A stretch of 64,000 nt of DNA, taken from contig CAZIOT010000004.1 in assembly GCA_964540965.1 (NCBI GenBank), positions 124,001 to 188,000 of the forward strand, given 5' to 3'. Of this stretch, positions 16,622 to 24,473 are shown piece after piece. Source of the stretch: JADYZU01 sp964540965 (GTDB lineage: Bacteria > Pseudomonadota > Alphaproteobacteria > Rhodobacterales > Rhodobacteraceae). Positions within the stretch are counted from its first letter, which is position 1; every line of letters starts with the position of its first letter. The translations under genes and the position numbers were made by a program. The notes below the pieces were generated by a model, which did no database searches, was not told the origin of the DNA, and saw only the letters and a program-made list of their open reading frames with translations.

Positions 16622-17919
16622 ACGCTGCGTTCCAGCGCCGGATAGCGGGCGCCCAGGGTGACGGCCCGGGCGATGTTCAGCGCCATCAGCGCCGCCCACA
16701 GCCCGTGGTTTCCGAAGGGCGGCAGAAGAATAAGCAGCGCGATCAGATAGATGGCGACGCTCGCCAGCATGGCGCGGCGCATCGCCCGCGTCCAGGCGGC
16801 GCCGATGTAGATGCCGTCGAACATCCAGCTGGCGATGCCGATCAGCGGCGCCAGCACCACCCAGGGCAGATAGGTGCGGGCCTCGGCCCGAACCTCGGGC
16901 GCGGTGGCGAGCAGGTCGATCAGCGCCGGTCCGTCGAGCAGGAACAGCAGCGCCAGCAGCACCGCACCGCCCGCGCCCCATTGCGACGAGAGTATCGCCG
17001 CCCGCCGCACCTCGGCCCGCGCGCGGGCGCCGACCGCGGCACCGACCATCGCCTCGGCGGCAAAGGCAAAACCGTCAAGCGCATAGGCGGTGATTTCCAG
17101 GAACTGCATCAGCACCTGATTGGCGGCAAGGGTCACGTCGCCATGACCCGCGCCAAGGAAAACAAAGGTGGTGAAGGCGCCTTGCAGCAGCACGGATCGA
17201 ACCATGATGTCGCCGTTGACGCTGAAGAACCGCCTAAGCTTGTTCTTTTCGAACAACCGCGCCCGGTCGCGCCATTCCGTCCCGTGAAAGCCATCGCGGC
17301 ACAGGACCAGCCCCAAGACCAGACCGGCATATTCCGCGATCAGCGTCGCGGCCGCGACGCCGGCGATACCCCAGTGCATCCCCAGCACGAAAACGACCGA
17401 CAGGGCGATGTTCAGCCCGTTGGTCCAGAGTTGCAGCACCAGGACCGCCCGCGTCCGCTCCATCGCGATCAGCCAGCCGGTGAGGGCATAGGCGGTGATG
17501 GTCGCCGGCGCGCCCCAGATGCGGATGCCCAGATAGGTCCGCGCCAGCCCCTCGACCTCGGCCGTGGCGGGGGCGAGTGCAAAGGCCGCGGCCCAGAGAA
17601 GGCCCTGCGCCGCGATCAGCACGGCGCCGGCGGCCAGCGCGATCAGCAGCGCGCGGGCGAGATGGGCCGAAACCTCGGCCCCGTCGCCGGCGCCGCGGGC
17701 CTGCGCCACGAAACTGGTGGTGCCCATGCGCAGAAAGCCGAACATCCAGTAGAAACTGGCCAGAATCACCGCGCCCAGACCCACGGCGCCGATCGGCGCC
17801 GCCTGCCCCAACTGGCCGATGACGCCGGTGTCGACGGCGCCCAGCAGCGGCACGGTTGCATTCGACAGCACGATGGGCGCCGCGATCCGCAGCACCCGCC
17901 GGTGGGTGACGGTGGTCAT
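16618..17919 (-). CDS. MATE family efflux transporter
   Basis: A 433-residue polytopic inner-membrane protein of the multidrug and toxin extrusion family (DinF-like), predicted to have 12 helices in two MatE repeats. N-terminal IAAPIVLSNATVPLLGAVDTGVIG is the usual first-helix pattern (shown in full only up to its key residues: NATVPLLGAVDT). MGTTSFVAQARGAGDG and VNGDIMVRS follow. The substrate is unknown; exchange against Na+ or H+ is known for the family. The start overlaps the stop of the thioesterase gene upstream in the same direction. Confidence 0.92.
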   Translation of the reverse strand: MTTVTHRRVLRIAAPIVLSNATVPLLGAVDTGVIGQLGQAAPIGAVGLGAVILASFYWMFGFLRMGTTSFVAQARGAGDGAEVSAHLARALLIALAAGAVLIAAQGLLWAAAFALAPATAEVEGLARTYLGIRIWGAPATITAYALTGWLIAMERTRAVLVLQLWTNGLNIALSVVFVLGMHWGIAGVAAATLIAEYAGLVLGLVLCRDGFHGTEWRDRARLFEKNKLRRFFSVNGDIMVRSVLLQGAFTTFVFLGAGHGDVTLAANQVLMQFLEITAYALDGFAFAAEAMVGAAVGARARAEVRRAAILSSQWGAGGAVLLALLFLLDGPALIDLLATAPEVRAEARTYLPWVVLAPLIGIASWMFDGIYIGAAWTRAMRRAMLASVAIYLIALLILLPPFGNHGLWAALMALNIARAVTLGARYPALERSV

Positions 17920-18416
17920 TTCCGCTCGGGCATCAGGAAATGTCCCGTCGCCTGCGCGAACAGGCGGGCGCGGTTGTCCTGCCAGGCCTCGACATGGACG
18001 CTGGCGTAACGACGGCCCGAACGGTTGACCCGCGCGCGGGCATAGGCATCGCGCGGCAACCCCGACCGAAGATAATCCGTTGCAAAATCAATGGTTTTCG
18101 GCAGGCGCAGCGGCTGCTCGGGCAGCGGCGTGCCGGCGGCGGCGGCCGATTCCATCGCCTCCCACTCCAGCGCCCAGGCCAGTTCGACGATGGCCGCGGT
18201 TTCAAGGAACGCCGCCGTCACCCCGCCATGCAGCGCCGGCAGCAGCGGATTGCCGGTCAGCCCGTCGCGCCATGGCAGGGTCGCGGTCAATTCGTCGCCG
18301 CGGCGGTCGAACCGGATGCCGAGAAAGCCGATATAGGGCACCGCCGAGACCAGCCGGTCGAGCGCGGCGTCACGGCGGCTCTTGATCGCCTGCACGGGTT
18401 CGGGGCGGCGGCTCAT
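17916..18416 (-). CDS. PaaI-type hot-dog thioesterase (first of a pair)
   Basis: A 166-residue hot-dog protein of the PaaI/acyl-CoA thioesterase class. LPALHGGVTAAFLETAAIV is the central-helix motif, where HGG is conserved in PaaI proteins; DFATDYLRSGLPRDAYARA and RYASVHVEAWQ form the beta strands. The substrate is unknown. It overlaps both neighbours by four bases, the MATE gene downstream and a second PaaI gene upstream. Tandem, non-identical copies suggest different acyl-CoAs or a hetero-oligomer. Confidence 0.87.
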   Translation of the reverse strand: MSRRPEPVQAIKSRRDAALDRLVSAVPYIGFLGIRFDRRGDELTATLPWRDGLTGNPLLPALHGGVTAAFLETAAIVELAWALEWEAMESAAAAGTPLPEQPLRLPKTIDFATDYLRSGLPRDAYARARVNRSGRRYASVHVEAWQDNRARLFAQATGHFLMPERK

Positions 18417-18844
18417 CTGCCGCGCTCCACCGTGAAGGCGCCGGTGGCGGTGGCGACCGGCCGCGTCGGGTCGTCATCGCTGGCCACCGCACGGATGAAC
18501 GCGACCGAGCGGGTGACATGATGGCATTCGGCGCGGGCGCGGATGGTCTGGCCGGGGGTCGCGGGGCGCATGTAGTCGATGCGCAGGTCAAGCGTCGCGG
18601 TGCCGATCCCGGCCTGCGGATGCACCAGCACCGCGGCGCCGGCGCAGGTGTCCATCAGGGTCGATACCGCGCCGCCATGGATCACCCCGGTTTCCGGATC
18701 GCCGATCAGCCGCGGGTCGTAATCCATCGCCAGCACCACCAGCCCCGGCCCCGCCTGTTCGAAACGCAATCCCAGTTCGGCGGCATGGGGCAACATGCCG
18801 ACAAAACCCCTGACGATCCGCTCGCGGTCGATGTCATCCGTCAT
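18413..18844 (-). CDS. PaaI-type hot-dog thioesterase (second of a pair)
   Basis: A 143-residue PaaI-family thioesterase. The motif IHGGAVSTLMDTCAGAAVL carries the catalytic Asp (in MDT) seen in active PaaI enzymes; LDLRIDYMRPATPGQTIRARA and the strand ending ATATGAFTVER complete the fold. The start MTDDIDRERIV at 18844 is chosen over a longer frame because it fits family length. It is divergent from the MerR gene (112 bases between), which may control it. Confidence 0.88.
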   Translation of the reverse strand: MTDDIDRERIVRGFVGMLPHAAELGLRFEQAGPGLVVLAMDYDPRLIGDPETGVIHGGAVSTLMDTCAGAAVLVHPQAGIGTATLDLRIDYMRPATPGQTIRARAECHHVTRSVAFIRAVASDDDPTRPVATATGAFTVERGR

Positions 18845-18956
18845 GCTGCCCTCCGTCCGGCACATGCAAAGCGCCGCGGGGCGGAGATGGCAAGCCCCGT
18901 TCGCCCATTGCCCAAGGCCGGCCCCATCACTAATCTGGACGGGGGAGGTCCGCCGC

Positions 18957-19331
18957 ATGTCCGAAATCCGCCTGTCCTTCAAGGAGATGTGCGCCCGGTT
19001 CGATGTGACGCCGCGCACCCTGCGCTATTACGAATATATCGAACTGCTGGCCCCGGAACGCGATGGACGCTCGCGGTTCTACGGCGCCCGCGAAATCGCG
19101 CGGATGACGCTGATCCTGCGCGGGCGAAAATTCGGCTTCAGCCTTGAGGACATCCGGCAATGGCTGCTGATCTATGAGAAAGAGGGCAACGCCGCGCAGA
19201 TGCGGCGCTGGATCGACCTTGCCGACCGGCAGCTTGGCGAACTGGCCGAACAAAAGCGGCAACTGGACGATACGATGAACGAATTGCGCGCGCTGCGCGA
19301 CGATGTGGCGGGGACGCTGGCTCAGACGTAG
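18957..19331 (+). CDS. MerR family transcriptional regulator
   Basis: A 124-residue regulator. The MerR helix-turn-helix and wing are seen in FKEMCARFDVTPRTLRYYEY, then RFYGAREIARM, followed by a dimerisation coiled coil (about residues 80-120). There are no metal-binding Cys residues at the end, so it is not a classical metal sensor; relatives of this short type control acyl-CoA or branched-chain catabolism genes. GGGGGAGG lies about eight bases before ATG. It faces the two thioesterase genes, its likely targets. Confidence 0.88.
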   Translation: MSEIRLSFKEMCARFDVTPRTLRYYEYIELLAPERDGRSRFYGAREIARMTLILRGRKFGFSLEDIRQWLLIYEKEGNAAQMRRWIDLADRQLGELAEQKRQLDDTMNELRALRDDVAGTLAQT

Positions 19332-19693
19332 CCGCGCCAGACCAGAACCACGATCACCAGCACGGCGACGACCAGCAGATTGAAGGCGGCGACGGCGGCG
19401 ATGCCGGTGATCCGCGTCCGCCGCCGCTCGCGCCGGTCGATGCCGCGCAGGTGGTCGCGCACCAGGCGGTGGGCGCTGTCGACGCGGGTCAGGTCAATCA
19501 TCCGCACCAGCCGCGGATTGGCGGCGATCTGCGCCGCCTGGGCCAGGAACCGCGCCTCGCGCGCCACCGGGCGCGGCAGGGCACGGCCGGCGCGCGCGAT
19601 CTGCCGCGCCAGCGTGCGGCCGCGAAGGCCCAGCCGTTCATGGATCAGCCCGCCGATCTCCTCGGCCCGCGCGATGATGTCGTTCCCGGTCAT
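19322..19693 (-). CDS. Unknown protein with C-terminal membrane anchor
   Basis: A 123-residue protein. Residues 1-90 are Arg- and Ala-rich and probably helical (IARAEEIGGLIHERLGLRGR). One strong membrane helix closes it (ITGIAAVAAFNLLVVAVLVIVV), leaving a short tail, WRGYV, so it is a tail-anchored type. No family is recognised. It converges with the MerR gene and overlaps its end by ten bases. Confidence 0.72.
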   Translation of the reverse strand: MTGNDIIARAEEIGGLIHERLGLRGRTLARQIARAGRALPRPVAREARFLAQAAQIAANPRLVRMIDLTRVDSAHRLVRDHLRGIDRRERRRTRITGIAAVAAFNLLVVAVLVIVVLVWRGYV

Positions 19694-19771
19694 GGCGCCT
19701 GCCTAGACCCGGGCTTGCCGCGGCTCAATCCTGCTGTGGTGTCCGCCCGGGCTCTGGCCTAACCTTGTGCC

Positions 19772-20545
19772 ATGCTGAACACGATCCGCCATGGCGCGCC
19801 CTCGACCAATCCTCCGCTTGTCATCGCCCATGGCCTGTTCGGCTCGGCCCGCAACTGGAACGTGATCGCCCGGCGGCTGTCCGACCGGGGCGAGGTGGTG
19901 GCGGTCGACCAGCGCAACCACGGCGCCAGCCCCTGGACCGACAGCCACACCTATCCCGACATGGCCGCTGATCTGGCCGCGGTCATCGCCGCCCTGCCCG
20001 GCGGCCGCGCCGATGTGCTGGGCCATTCGATGGGCGGCAAGGCGGCGATGGTGCTGGCGCTGACGCGGCCCGATCTGGTGCGGCGACTGATCGTCGCCGA
20101 TGTGGCGCCCGTCGCCTATACCCACACGCAACAGCCGCAGATCGACGCCATGCGCCGGGTCGATCCCGAACGCGTGACCTCGCGCAGCGAGGCGCAGGAC
20201 AGGATGCAGGCGCAAAGCCCGGAAATCGCGAGCTTTCTGTTGCAAAGCCTTGATCTTGCCGGGAAACGCTGGCGGGTCAATCTGGACGTGCTGGAACGCG
20301 ATCTGCCGCTGATCCTGGGTTTTCCCGACCTGCCGGGCCGATTCGACGCGCCGGTGCTGTTCCTGACCGGCGCCGAATCGACCTATGTCCTGCCCGAATA
20401 CCGCGAAAGGATCCGCGCCCTGTTCCCCCGCGCCCGCTTTGCAAGGATCCCCGGTGCCGGCCACTGGCTTCATGCCGACCGGCCGCGCGAATTCGAGGGC
20501 ACGGTGCGCGCCTTTCTTGATGCCGCGGAACCTGCGACGACATGA
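19772..20545 (+). CDS. Alpha/beta hydrolase (YbfF-like esterase)
   Basis: A 257-residue serine hydrolase. The oxyanion segment VIAHGLFGSARNWN, VDQRNHGAS, nucleophile elbow LGHSMGGKAAM (Ser in GHSMG) and the late His in PGAGHWLHADRP give the complete catalytic set. This matches YbfF-type esterases that act on short acyl or acyl-CoA esters. No signal peptide is present, so it is cytoplasmic. It precedes ppk2 by 75 bases; co-transcription is possible but not required. Confidence 0.92.
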   Translation: MLNTIRHGAPSTNPPLVIAHGLFGSARNWNVIARRLSDRGEVVAVDQRNHGASPWTDSHTYPDMAADLAAVIAALPGGRADVLGHSMGGKAAMVLALTRPDLVRRLIVADVAPVAYTHTQQPQIDAMRRVDPERVTSRSEAQDRMQAQSPEIASFLLQSLDLAGKRWRVNLDVLERDLPLILGFPDLPGRFDAPVLFLTGAESTYVLPEYRERIRALFPRARFARIPGAGHWLHADRPREFEGTVRAFLDAAEPATT

Positions 20546-20591
20546 CACGGCAATGACATAGATCAAGGCTTTCTCCGTTGATTCATGTCAT
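20542..20591 (+). promoter_or_regulatory. Composite FNR-like and Pho-box-like region upstream of ppk2
   Basis: Two FNR/CRP-type half-site pairs are visible: ATGA-CATAGA-TCAA at 20553-20566 and TTGA-TTCATG-TCAT at 20578-20591, 25 bases apart. Overlapping the first, the minus strand reads ATGTCAT-TGCC-GTGTCAT (20559-20542), the 7-4-7 layout of a Pho box but pointing away from ppk2. The two readings compete for the same bases and neither is proven. Confidence 0.35.
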
Positions 20592-20620
20592 GGCCTGCAC
20601 CGTCAGAACAGGAGGTGCCC

Positions 20621-21544
20621 GTGAACGAGACTGTGACCCAGACCCAGGCCAAGACCGCGTCCACGGCGGCGAGCGATCCGGCTGTCGCGGCGCCGCCAAA
20701 GGTTCAGCAGCGCGACTCGGCCCACCTGCCGCCGCTCGCGACCCGCACCTACGAGGCGCTGAAGGCGCAGTTGCAGGCCGAACTGCTCAAGGTGCAGATC
20801 TGGACGCAGGAGACCGGGCAGAAATTCGTCATCCTGATGGAAGGCCGCGATGCCGCCGGCAAGGGCGGCACGATCAAGCGGTTCATGGAGCATCTCAATC
20901 CGCGCTATGCGCGGGTGGTGGCGCTGACCAAGCCCTCGGATGTTGAAAAGGGGCAATGGTTCTTCCAGCGCTATCTGGCGCATCTGCCCACGACGGGCGA
21001 AATCGTTTTCTTCGACCGTTCCTGGTACAACCGTGCCGGGGTCGAGCGGGTGATGGGTTTCTGCACGCCGTCCGAATACCTCGAATTCATGCGCGAGGCG
21101 CCCGAGCTTGAGCGGATGCTGGTCCGCTCGGGGATCCGGCTGTTCAAATACTGGTTCTCGGTCACGCAGGAGGAACAGCGCAAACGGTTCATCGCGCGGG
21201 AAACCGATCCGCTGAAGCGTTGGAAACTGTCGCCCATCGACAAGGCCAGCCTCGACAAATGGGACGATTACACCGAGGCGAAAGAGGCGATGTTCTTTTA
21301 CACCGACACCGCCGATGCGCCGTGGACGGTGGTCAAGTCGAACGACAAGAAGCGCGCCCGCATCGAATGCATGCGGCATTTCCTGTCGTCGATCGACTAT
21401 CCCGGCAAGGATCTGTCCATCGTCGTGCCGCCCGATCCGCGGATCGTCGGCACGACCGAGCCGGTGGTGAACCGCGCCGACCGCATTCTGGATTCGGCCA
21501 CCCATCCGGTGGCGCGCATCCCCAGGGTCGGGCAGACGGGCTGA
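20621..21544 (+). CDS. ppk2: Polyphosphate kinase 2
   Basis: A 307-residue PPK2 of the single-domain class, which moves phosphate between polyphosphate and nucleotides (commonly polyP plus NDP to NTP). Walker A is EGRDAAGKGGTIK; the Walker B and lid segment is FFDRSWYNRAGVERVMGFC. LFKYWFSVTQEEQ and RYLAHLPTTGE are also family features. GTG at 20621 is chosen because a perfect AGGAGGT precedes it by four bases; an ATG at 20585 lies in the same frame. The first 35 residues are Thr- and Ala-rich and likely disordered. Confidence 0.95.
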   Translation: MNETVTQTQAKTASTAASDPAVAAPPKVQQRDSAHLPPLATRTYEALKAQLQAELLKVQIWTQETGQKFVILMEGRDAAGKGGTIKRFMEHLNPRYARVVALTKPSDVEKGQWFFQRYLAHLPTTGEIVFFDRSWYNRAGVERVMGFCTPSEYLEFMREAPELERMLVRSGIRLFKYWFSVTQEEQRKRFIARETDPLKRWKLSPIDKASLDKWDDYTEAKEAMFFYTDTADAPWTVVKSNDKKRARIECMRHFLSSIDYPGKDLSIVVPPDPRIVGTTEPVVNRADRILDSATHPVARIPRVGQTG

Positions 21545-21546
21545 AC

Positions 21547-21568
21547 GGACGCCGCGCCCGCGGCGTCC
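21547..21568 (+). terminator. Stem-loop after ppk2
   Basis: A 10-bp perfect inverted repeat, GGACGCCGCG and CGCGGCGTCC with CC between, starts three bases after the ppk2 stop. No T-run follows, so it may protect the 3' end or act as a weak terminator. A second small hairpin (CGGACAC/GTGTCCG) lies at 21612-21630. Confidence 0.5.
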
Positions 21569-21680
21569 ATTCAGGGCGGGAAACGGGGCATCTACCCGTT
21601 GCCGCCGGTAACGGACACCGCGCGTGTCCGCTTGGCGAGTGGCGGGGGCCGGGCAACCGGTCCCCCGTTTGGCCGGACGG

Positions 21681-21947
21681 TCAGAACCGCCCGAGTTCCG
21701 CCAGCAGGTCGGCGTTGCGGCAAAAGGCCGGCGGCAGGTCCGGTGCCTCGGCCCCGCCCTGCAGGCTGTCGATCCACCGGGCGCAGATATCGGGCGCTGT
21801 GCAACTGCGGCAACGGGTAATGGTGTCGGCATAGTCCTGGCGCGAGATCAGCCCCTCACGCAGGGCCTCGCCCAGATCGACGCCATGGGCCCGGGCCCTG
21901 GCCAGTGTCAGAAAGAAATGCCGCCGCGCATCGCCCAGCCCCTGCAT
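21681..21947 (-). CDS. DUF6455-like small cysteine protein
   Basis: An 88-residue soluble protein resembling the DUF6455 family, common in Rhodobacterales and uncharacterised. A Cys cluster, TRCRSCTAPDICARWID (Cys-x2-Cys-x5-Cys), with another Cys in AFCRN, could bind a metal or Fe-S cluster. ATG at 21947 follows GGAGGG at a good distance. It is convergent with ppk2. An FNR-like site sits about 60 bases upstream, which would fit a role under low oxygen; that is inference. Confidence 0.75.
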   Translation of the reverse strand: MQGLGDARRHFFLTLARARAHGVDLGEALREGLISRQDYADTITRCRSCTAPDICARWIDSLQGGAEAPDLPPAFCRNADLLAELGRF

Positions 21948-22003
21948 CCTGCCCTCCGCCGGTCGGAATGGCGCCACGCTGGGCCGGAACGCGGGGTGAT
22001 TCC

Positions 22004-22017
22004 TTGCGCTGGATCAA
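22004..22017 (-). promoter_or_regulatory. FNR-like box upstream of the DUF6455-like gene
   Basis: On the minus strand TTGA-TCCAGC-GCAA matches TTGA-N6-TCAA with one mismatch. It overlaps the trpF stop codon and lies 57-70 bases upstream of the ATG at 21947, the same distance as the FNR-like site of ppk2. Confidence 0.4.
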
Positions 22018-22649
22018 ACCGCCGTCGCGGCGGCGATGAAATCGCGGATCAGGCCGCCATCCTTGACCCCCGGCGCCGATTCCACGCCCGAGGCAACATC
22101 GACCTGTTGCGCGCCGGTCAGGCGGATCGCCTCGGCGACATTGGCCGGGGTCAGGCCGCCGGCCAGCAGCCAGGGCCGCGGCCAGCGCCGCCCCGCGACC
22201 AGCCGCCAGTCGAAGGGAACGCCGTTGCCCCCCGGCAGCACCGCATCCTTCGGCGCCTTGGCATCGACAAGGATCATGTCCGCCACGGCGAAATAGGGGC
22301 CGAGCGCCTCCATATCCTCGCGCCGGGCGATGCCCATCGCCTTGATGACCGGCAGGCCGCTGCGGGCGCGGATTTCGGCGACACGTTCGGGCGTCTCGTG
22401 CCCGTGCAGTTGCAGCATGTCGATGGCGACGCTGCCGGTGATGGCGTCGATCAGCGCATCATCGGCATCGACGACCAGCGCCACCTTGGCCACGCCAAAG
22501 GGCACCTCGGGGGCAAGCGTGGCCGCCGTGGCGATATCGACGCTGCGCGGCGATTTCGGAAAGAAGTTGAAGCCGATATAGGCGGCACCCTTGGCCGCCG
22601 CGATGCCCGCGCGGTCGCGCAGGCCGCAGATCTTGACCCGCACCGTCAT
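22014..22649 (-). CDS. trpF: Phosphoribosylanthranilate isomerase TrpF
   Basis: A 211-residue TIM-barrel enzyme of tryptophan synthesis that converts N-phosphoribosylanthranilate to CdRP. VKICGLRD carries the catalytic Cys, LQLHGHETP the second strand, LVDAKAP the catalytic Asp, and LLAGGLTPANV the phosphate loop. The ATG directly abuts the stop of the lapA-like gene. The linkage rpsA-ihfB-lapA-trpF is common in Rhodobacteraceae. Confidence 0.97.
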   Translation of the reverse strand: MTVRVKICGLRDRAGIAAAKGAAYIGFNFFPKSPRSVDIATAATLAPEVPFGVAKVALVVDADDALIDAITGSVAIDMLQLHGHETPERVAEIRARSGLPVIKAMGIARREDMEALGPYFAVADMILVDAKAPKDAVLPGGNGVPFDWRLVAGRRWPRPWLLAGGLTPANVAEAIRLTGAQQVDVASGVESAPGVKDGGLIRDFIAAATAV

Positions 22650-23009
22650 CTAGCGCCGCTTCGGACTGTCCAGAAGGGCAAGGATATCCTCGCCCCGGTC
22701 GGCCTTTTCCGCCCGCATCCGGCCGACCTCGCGCTCAAGCGCGTCGGCGCGGCGGGCATGGCCCTGCGCCTGCGCCCGCAGCGGCCCTTCGCGCAGCCAT
22801 TCCCAGACAAAGCCGATCAGCAGGCCGACGGCCACCGACAGGAAGATGATCAGGAACAGCGGCATCTGCACATCGGGCGAAACCCCGGCGATCGCCGCCA
22901 GAGACGCCGGCATCGCATGCAGCGTCACCAGATCGCGGTTGGCAAGGCCGACGGTGACCAGCACCGCCAGCACCACAAGCCAGAACAGAAGGGCGATCAG
23001 CCGGATCAC
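22650..23009 (-). CDS. LapA domain membrane protein
   Basis: A 119-residue inner-membrane protein of the LapA/DUF1049 class, with GTG start two bases after ihfB. Two hydrophobic helices (IALLFWLVVLAVLVTVGLA and PLFLIIFLSVAVGLLIGFVW) are followed by a basic coiled coil with AQGHARRADALEREVGRM. Relatives (LapA/YciS) assist lipopolysaccharide assembly control in enterobacteria. That role is not shown here. Confidence 0.88.
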   Translation of the reverse strand: MIRLIALLFWLVVLAVLVTVGLANRDLVTLHAMPASLAAIAGVSPDVQMPLFLIIFLSVAVGLLIGFVWEWLREGPLRAQAQGHARRADALEREVGRMRAEKADRGEDILALLDSPKRR

Positions 23010-23011
23010 GT

Positions 23012-23299
23012 CTAGCCGTCCTTGCCGTTCAGCCGGTCGCGCAGCAGCTTGCCGGTCTTGAAGAAGGGGACGAATTTCTCATCCACCTCGACGGATTCGC
23101 CGGTGCGCGGGTTGCGCCCGGTGCGACCGTCGCGCTTTTTCACCGAGAAGGCGCCGAAACCGCGCAGTTCGACCCGGTTGCCCTGGGTCATCGCCTCGGT
23201 GATCTTGTCGAAGATCGTGTTGACGATCTTTTCGACGTCGCGCTGGTAAAGATGCGGATTTTCGTCAGCGATCTTCTGGATCAATTCAGACCGGATCAT
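23012..23299 (-). CDS. ihfB: Integration host factor beta subunit
   Basis: A 95-residue DNA-bending protein of the HU/IHF family, forming a heterodimer with IhfA. MIRSELIQKIADENPHL is the IhfB start; ELRGFGAFSVKKRDGRTGRN carries the beta-arm, where Pro in NPRTGE intercalates into DNA. Length equals the family's. It normally follows rpsA directly; here a nucleotidyltransferase gene lies between. Confidence 0.97.
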   Translation of the reverse strand: MIRSELIQKIADENPHLYQRDVEKIVNTIFDKITEAMTQGNRVELRGFGAFSVKKRDGRTGRNPRTGESVEVDEKFVPFFKTGKLLRDRLNGKDG

Positions 23300-23444
23300 C
23301 AGTCACGGGCCCCCCGGCAAAGTTGTTGGCAGTCACACGCGGGTTGGCCCCGCTGTTGTCATCGCGGACCATAGCGCGGAAACCGGCGGCTAGAAATAGC
23401 GGTTTTCGCAAGTCTTGCCGGGCTTTGCGACCTTCCGCCGCAGG

Positions 23445-24473
23445 TCAGGTCAGGCCAATGCCGGTCAGCCGCGCCCGGACTGCGGGCAGACGCGCCAGCG
23501 TCGAATCGATCCGCGCCCGCCAGCGCGGGCCGCGGACGCGGGCATCCTCCCACGCCTCGGCCAGGTCATCGGGTCGGGTTTCGGCCAGCACATCGACAAG
23601 GAACGCCGCCTGCTGCCTGTCCTTCTCGGCCTTGAGGCTGTCGCTTCCATCGCGCCTGCGGTCGGCCACTATCATCTTGTGGACGGCGAACCGTTCGGGC
23701 CGCGGAATCCGGAGCAGGATGCCGGACCGATAGAGGGCGACGGCCTGGATCGGTTCGGCAATGAGATAGTTGAGGTAGTGCAGCGCCTGCGCACTGACGC
23801 CCAGCGCCGGCAGGTCGCGCAACCCTTCGTCGCCAAAGGCGGGGGTCAGGAACTCGACCAGCGTTTCCGTTGTCCGGTCGCGCCATCTCCAGACCTTGTG
23901 CCGGTCCAGCGTCGGAACGGGGACAAAGGACAATTCCGCCAGGACGTTGCCGACAGGTTCGGTCACCTGGTCGTTCAGCGCGATGGACAGCCTCTCGAAC
24001 GAGGCGATGTCGATGTCGCCGGTCTGGGCAAGGATGCTGCTGCCCATCCGCACGCCCAACTCGCCCTCATACAGCCGGAACGCAATGGACCCGACAAGGG
24101 TGCCGCCCAGCCGGAACACACCGATGCGGGCCATGGCCGTAAGCAGGCTGCCGGTCCCGGCATCAAGGCTCTGGTAACCCTCGGCCCGCAGGACGCGGAC
24201 CAGCCTGCCCTGCGCCTTCTGCCGCAGGGCGGCCTCGGCATTCAGCGCGGCGGCCCGCGCAAGACGGGCTTCGGTCTCGGGTGTCGCTTCGCCGATATAG
24301 CGCGACTGGACTTTGTTGCCGGTGCGATAGCGGTCGTAGAGATAGACCCGCCCGTTCCGCTCTTTCCGCTCGACTGTTCCGATGAGATCCGATGCCGCCG
24401 CGTCCTTGTGCAGACGCAGCAGGTCGGCATAGGCGGTGTGGCCGCTGAGGCTGTGGAAACTGGTTCTGTCCAT
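23445..24473 (-). CDS. GSU2403-family nucleotidyltransferase-fold protein
   Basis: A 342-residue protein whose core matches the minimal nucleotidyltransferase fold: GTLVGSIAF (Gly128-Ser129), then TGDIDIAS with Asp153 and Asp155 as metal ligands. A helical N-terminal region (FHSLSGHTAYADLLRLHKD) precedes it and PERFAVHKMIVADRR follows. This is the GSU2403/NTP_transf_8 type, often scattered among strains and of unknown substrate; relation to toxin or defence nucleotidyltransferases is possible. ATG at 24473 is preferred, although no ribosome site precedes it and the frame stays open to 24572. It splits rpsA from ihfB, and its upstream region is AT-rich, so it was probably acquired. Confidence 0.82.
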   Translation of the reverse strand: MDRTSFHSLSGHTAYADLLRLHKDAAASDLIGTVERKERNGRVYLYDRYRTGNKVQSRYIGEATPETEARLARAAALNAEAALRQKAQGRLVRVLRAEGYQSLDAGTGSLLTAMARIGVFRLGGTLVGSIAFRLYEGELGVRMGSSILAQTGDIDIASFERLSIALNDQVTEPVGNVLAELSFVPVPTLDRHKVWRWRDRTTETLVEFLTPAFGDEGLRDLPALGVSAQALHYLNYLIAEPIQAVALYRSGILLRIPRPERFAVHKMIVADRRRDGSDSLKAEKDRQQAAFLVDVLAETRPDDLAEAWEDARVRGPRWRARIDSTLARLPAVRARLTGIGLT

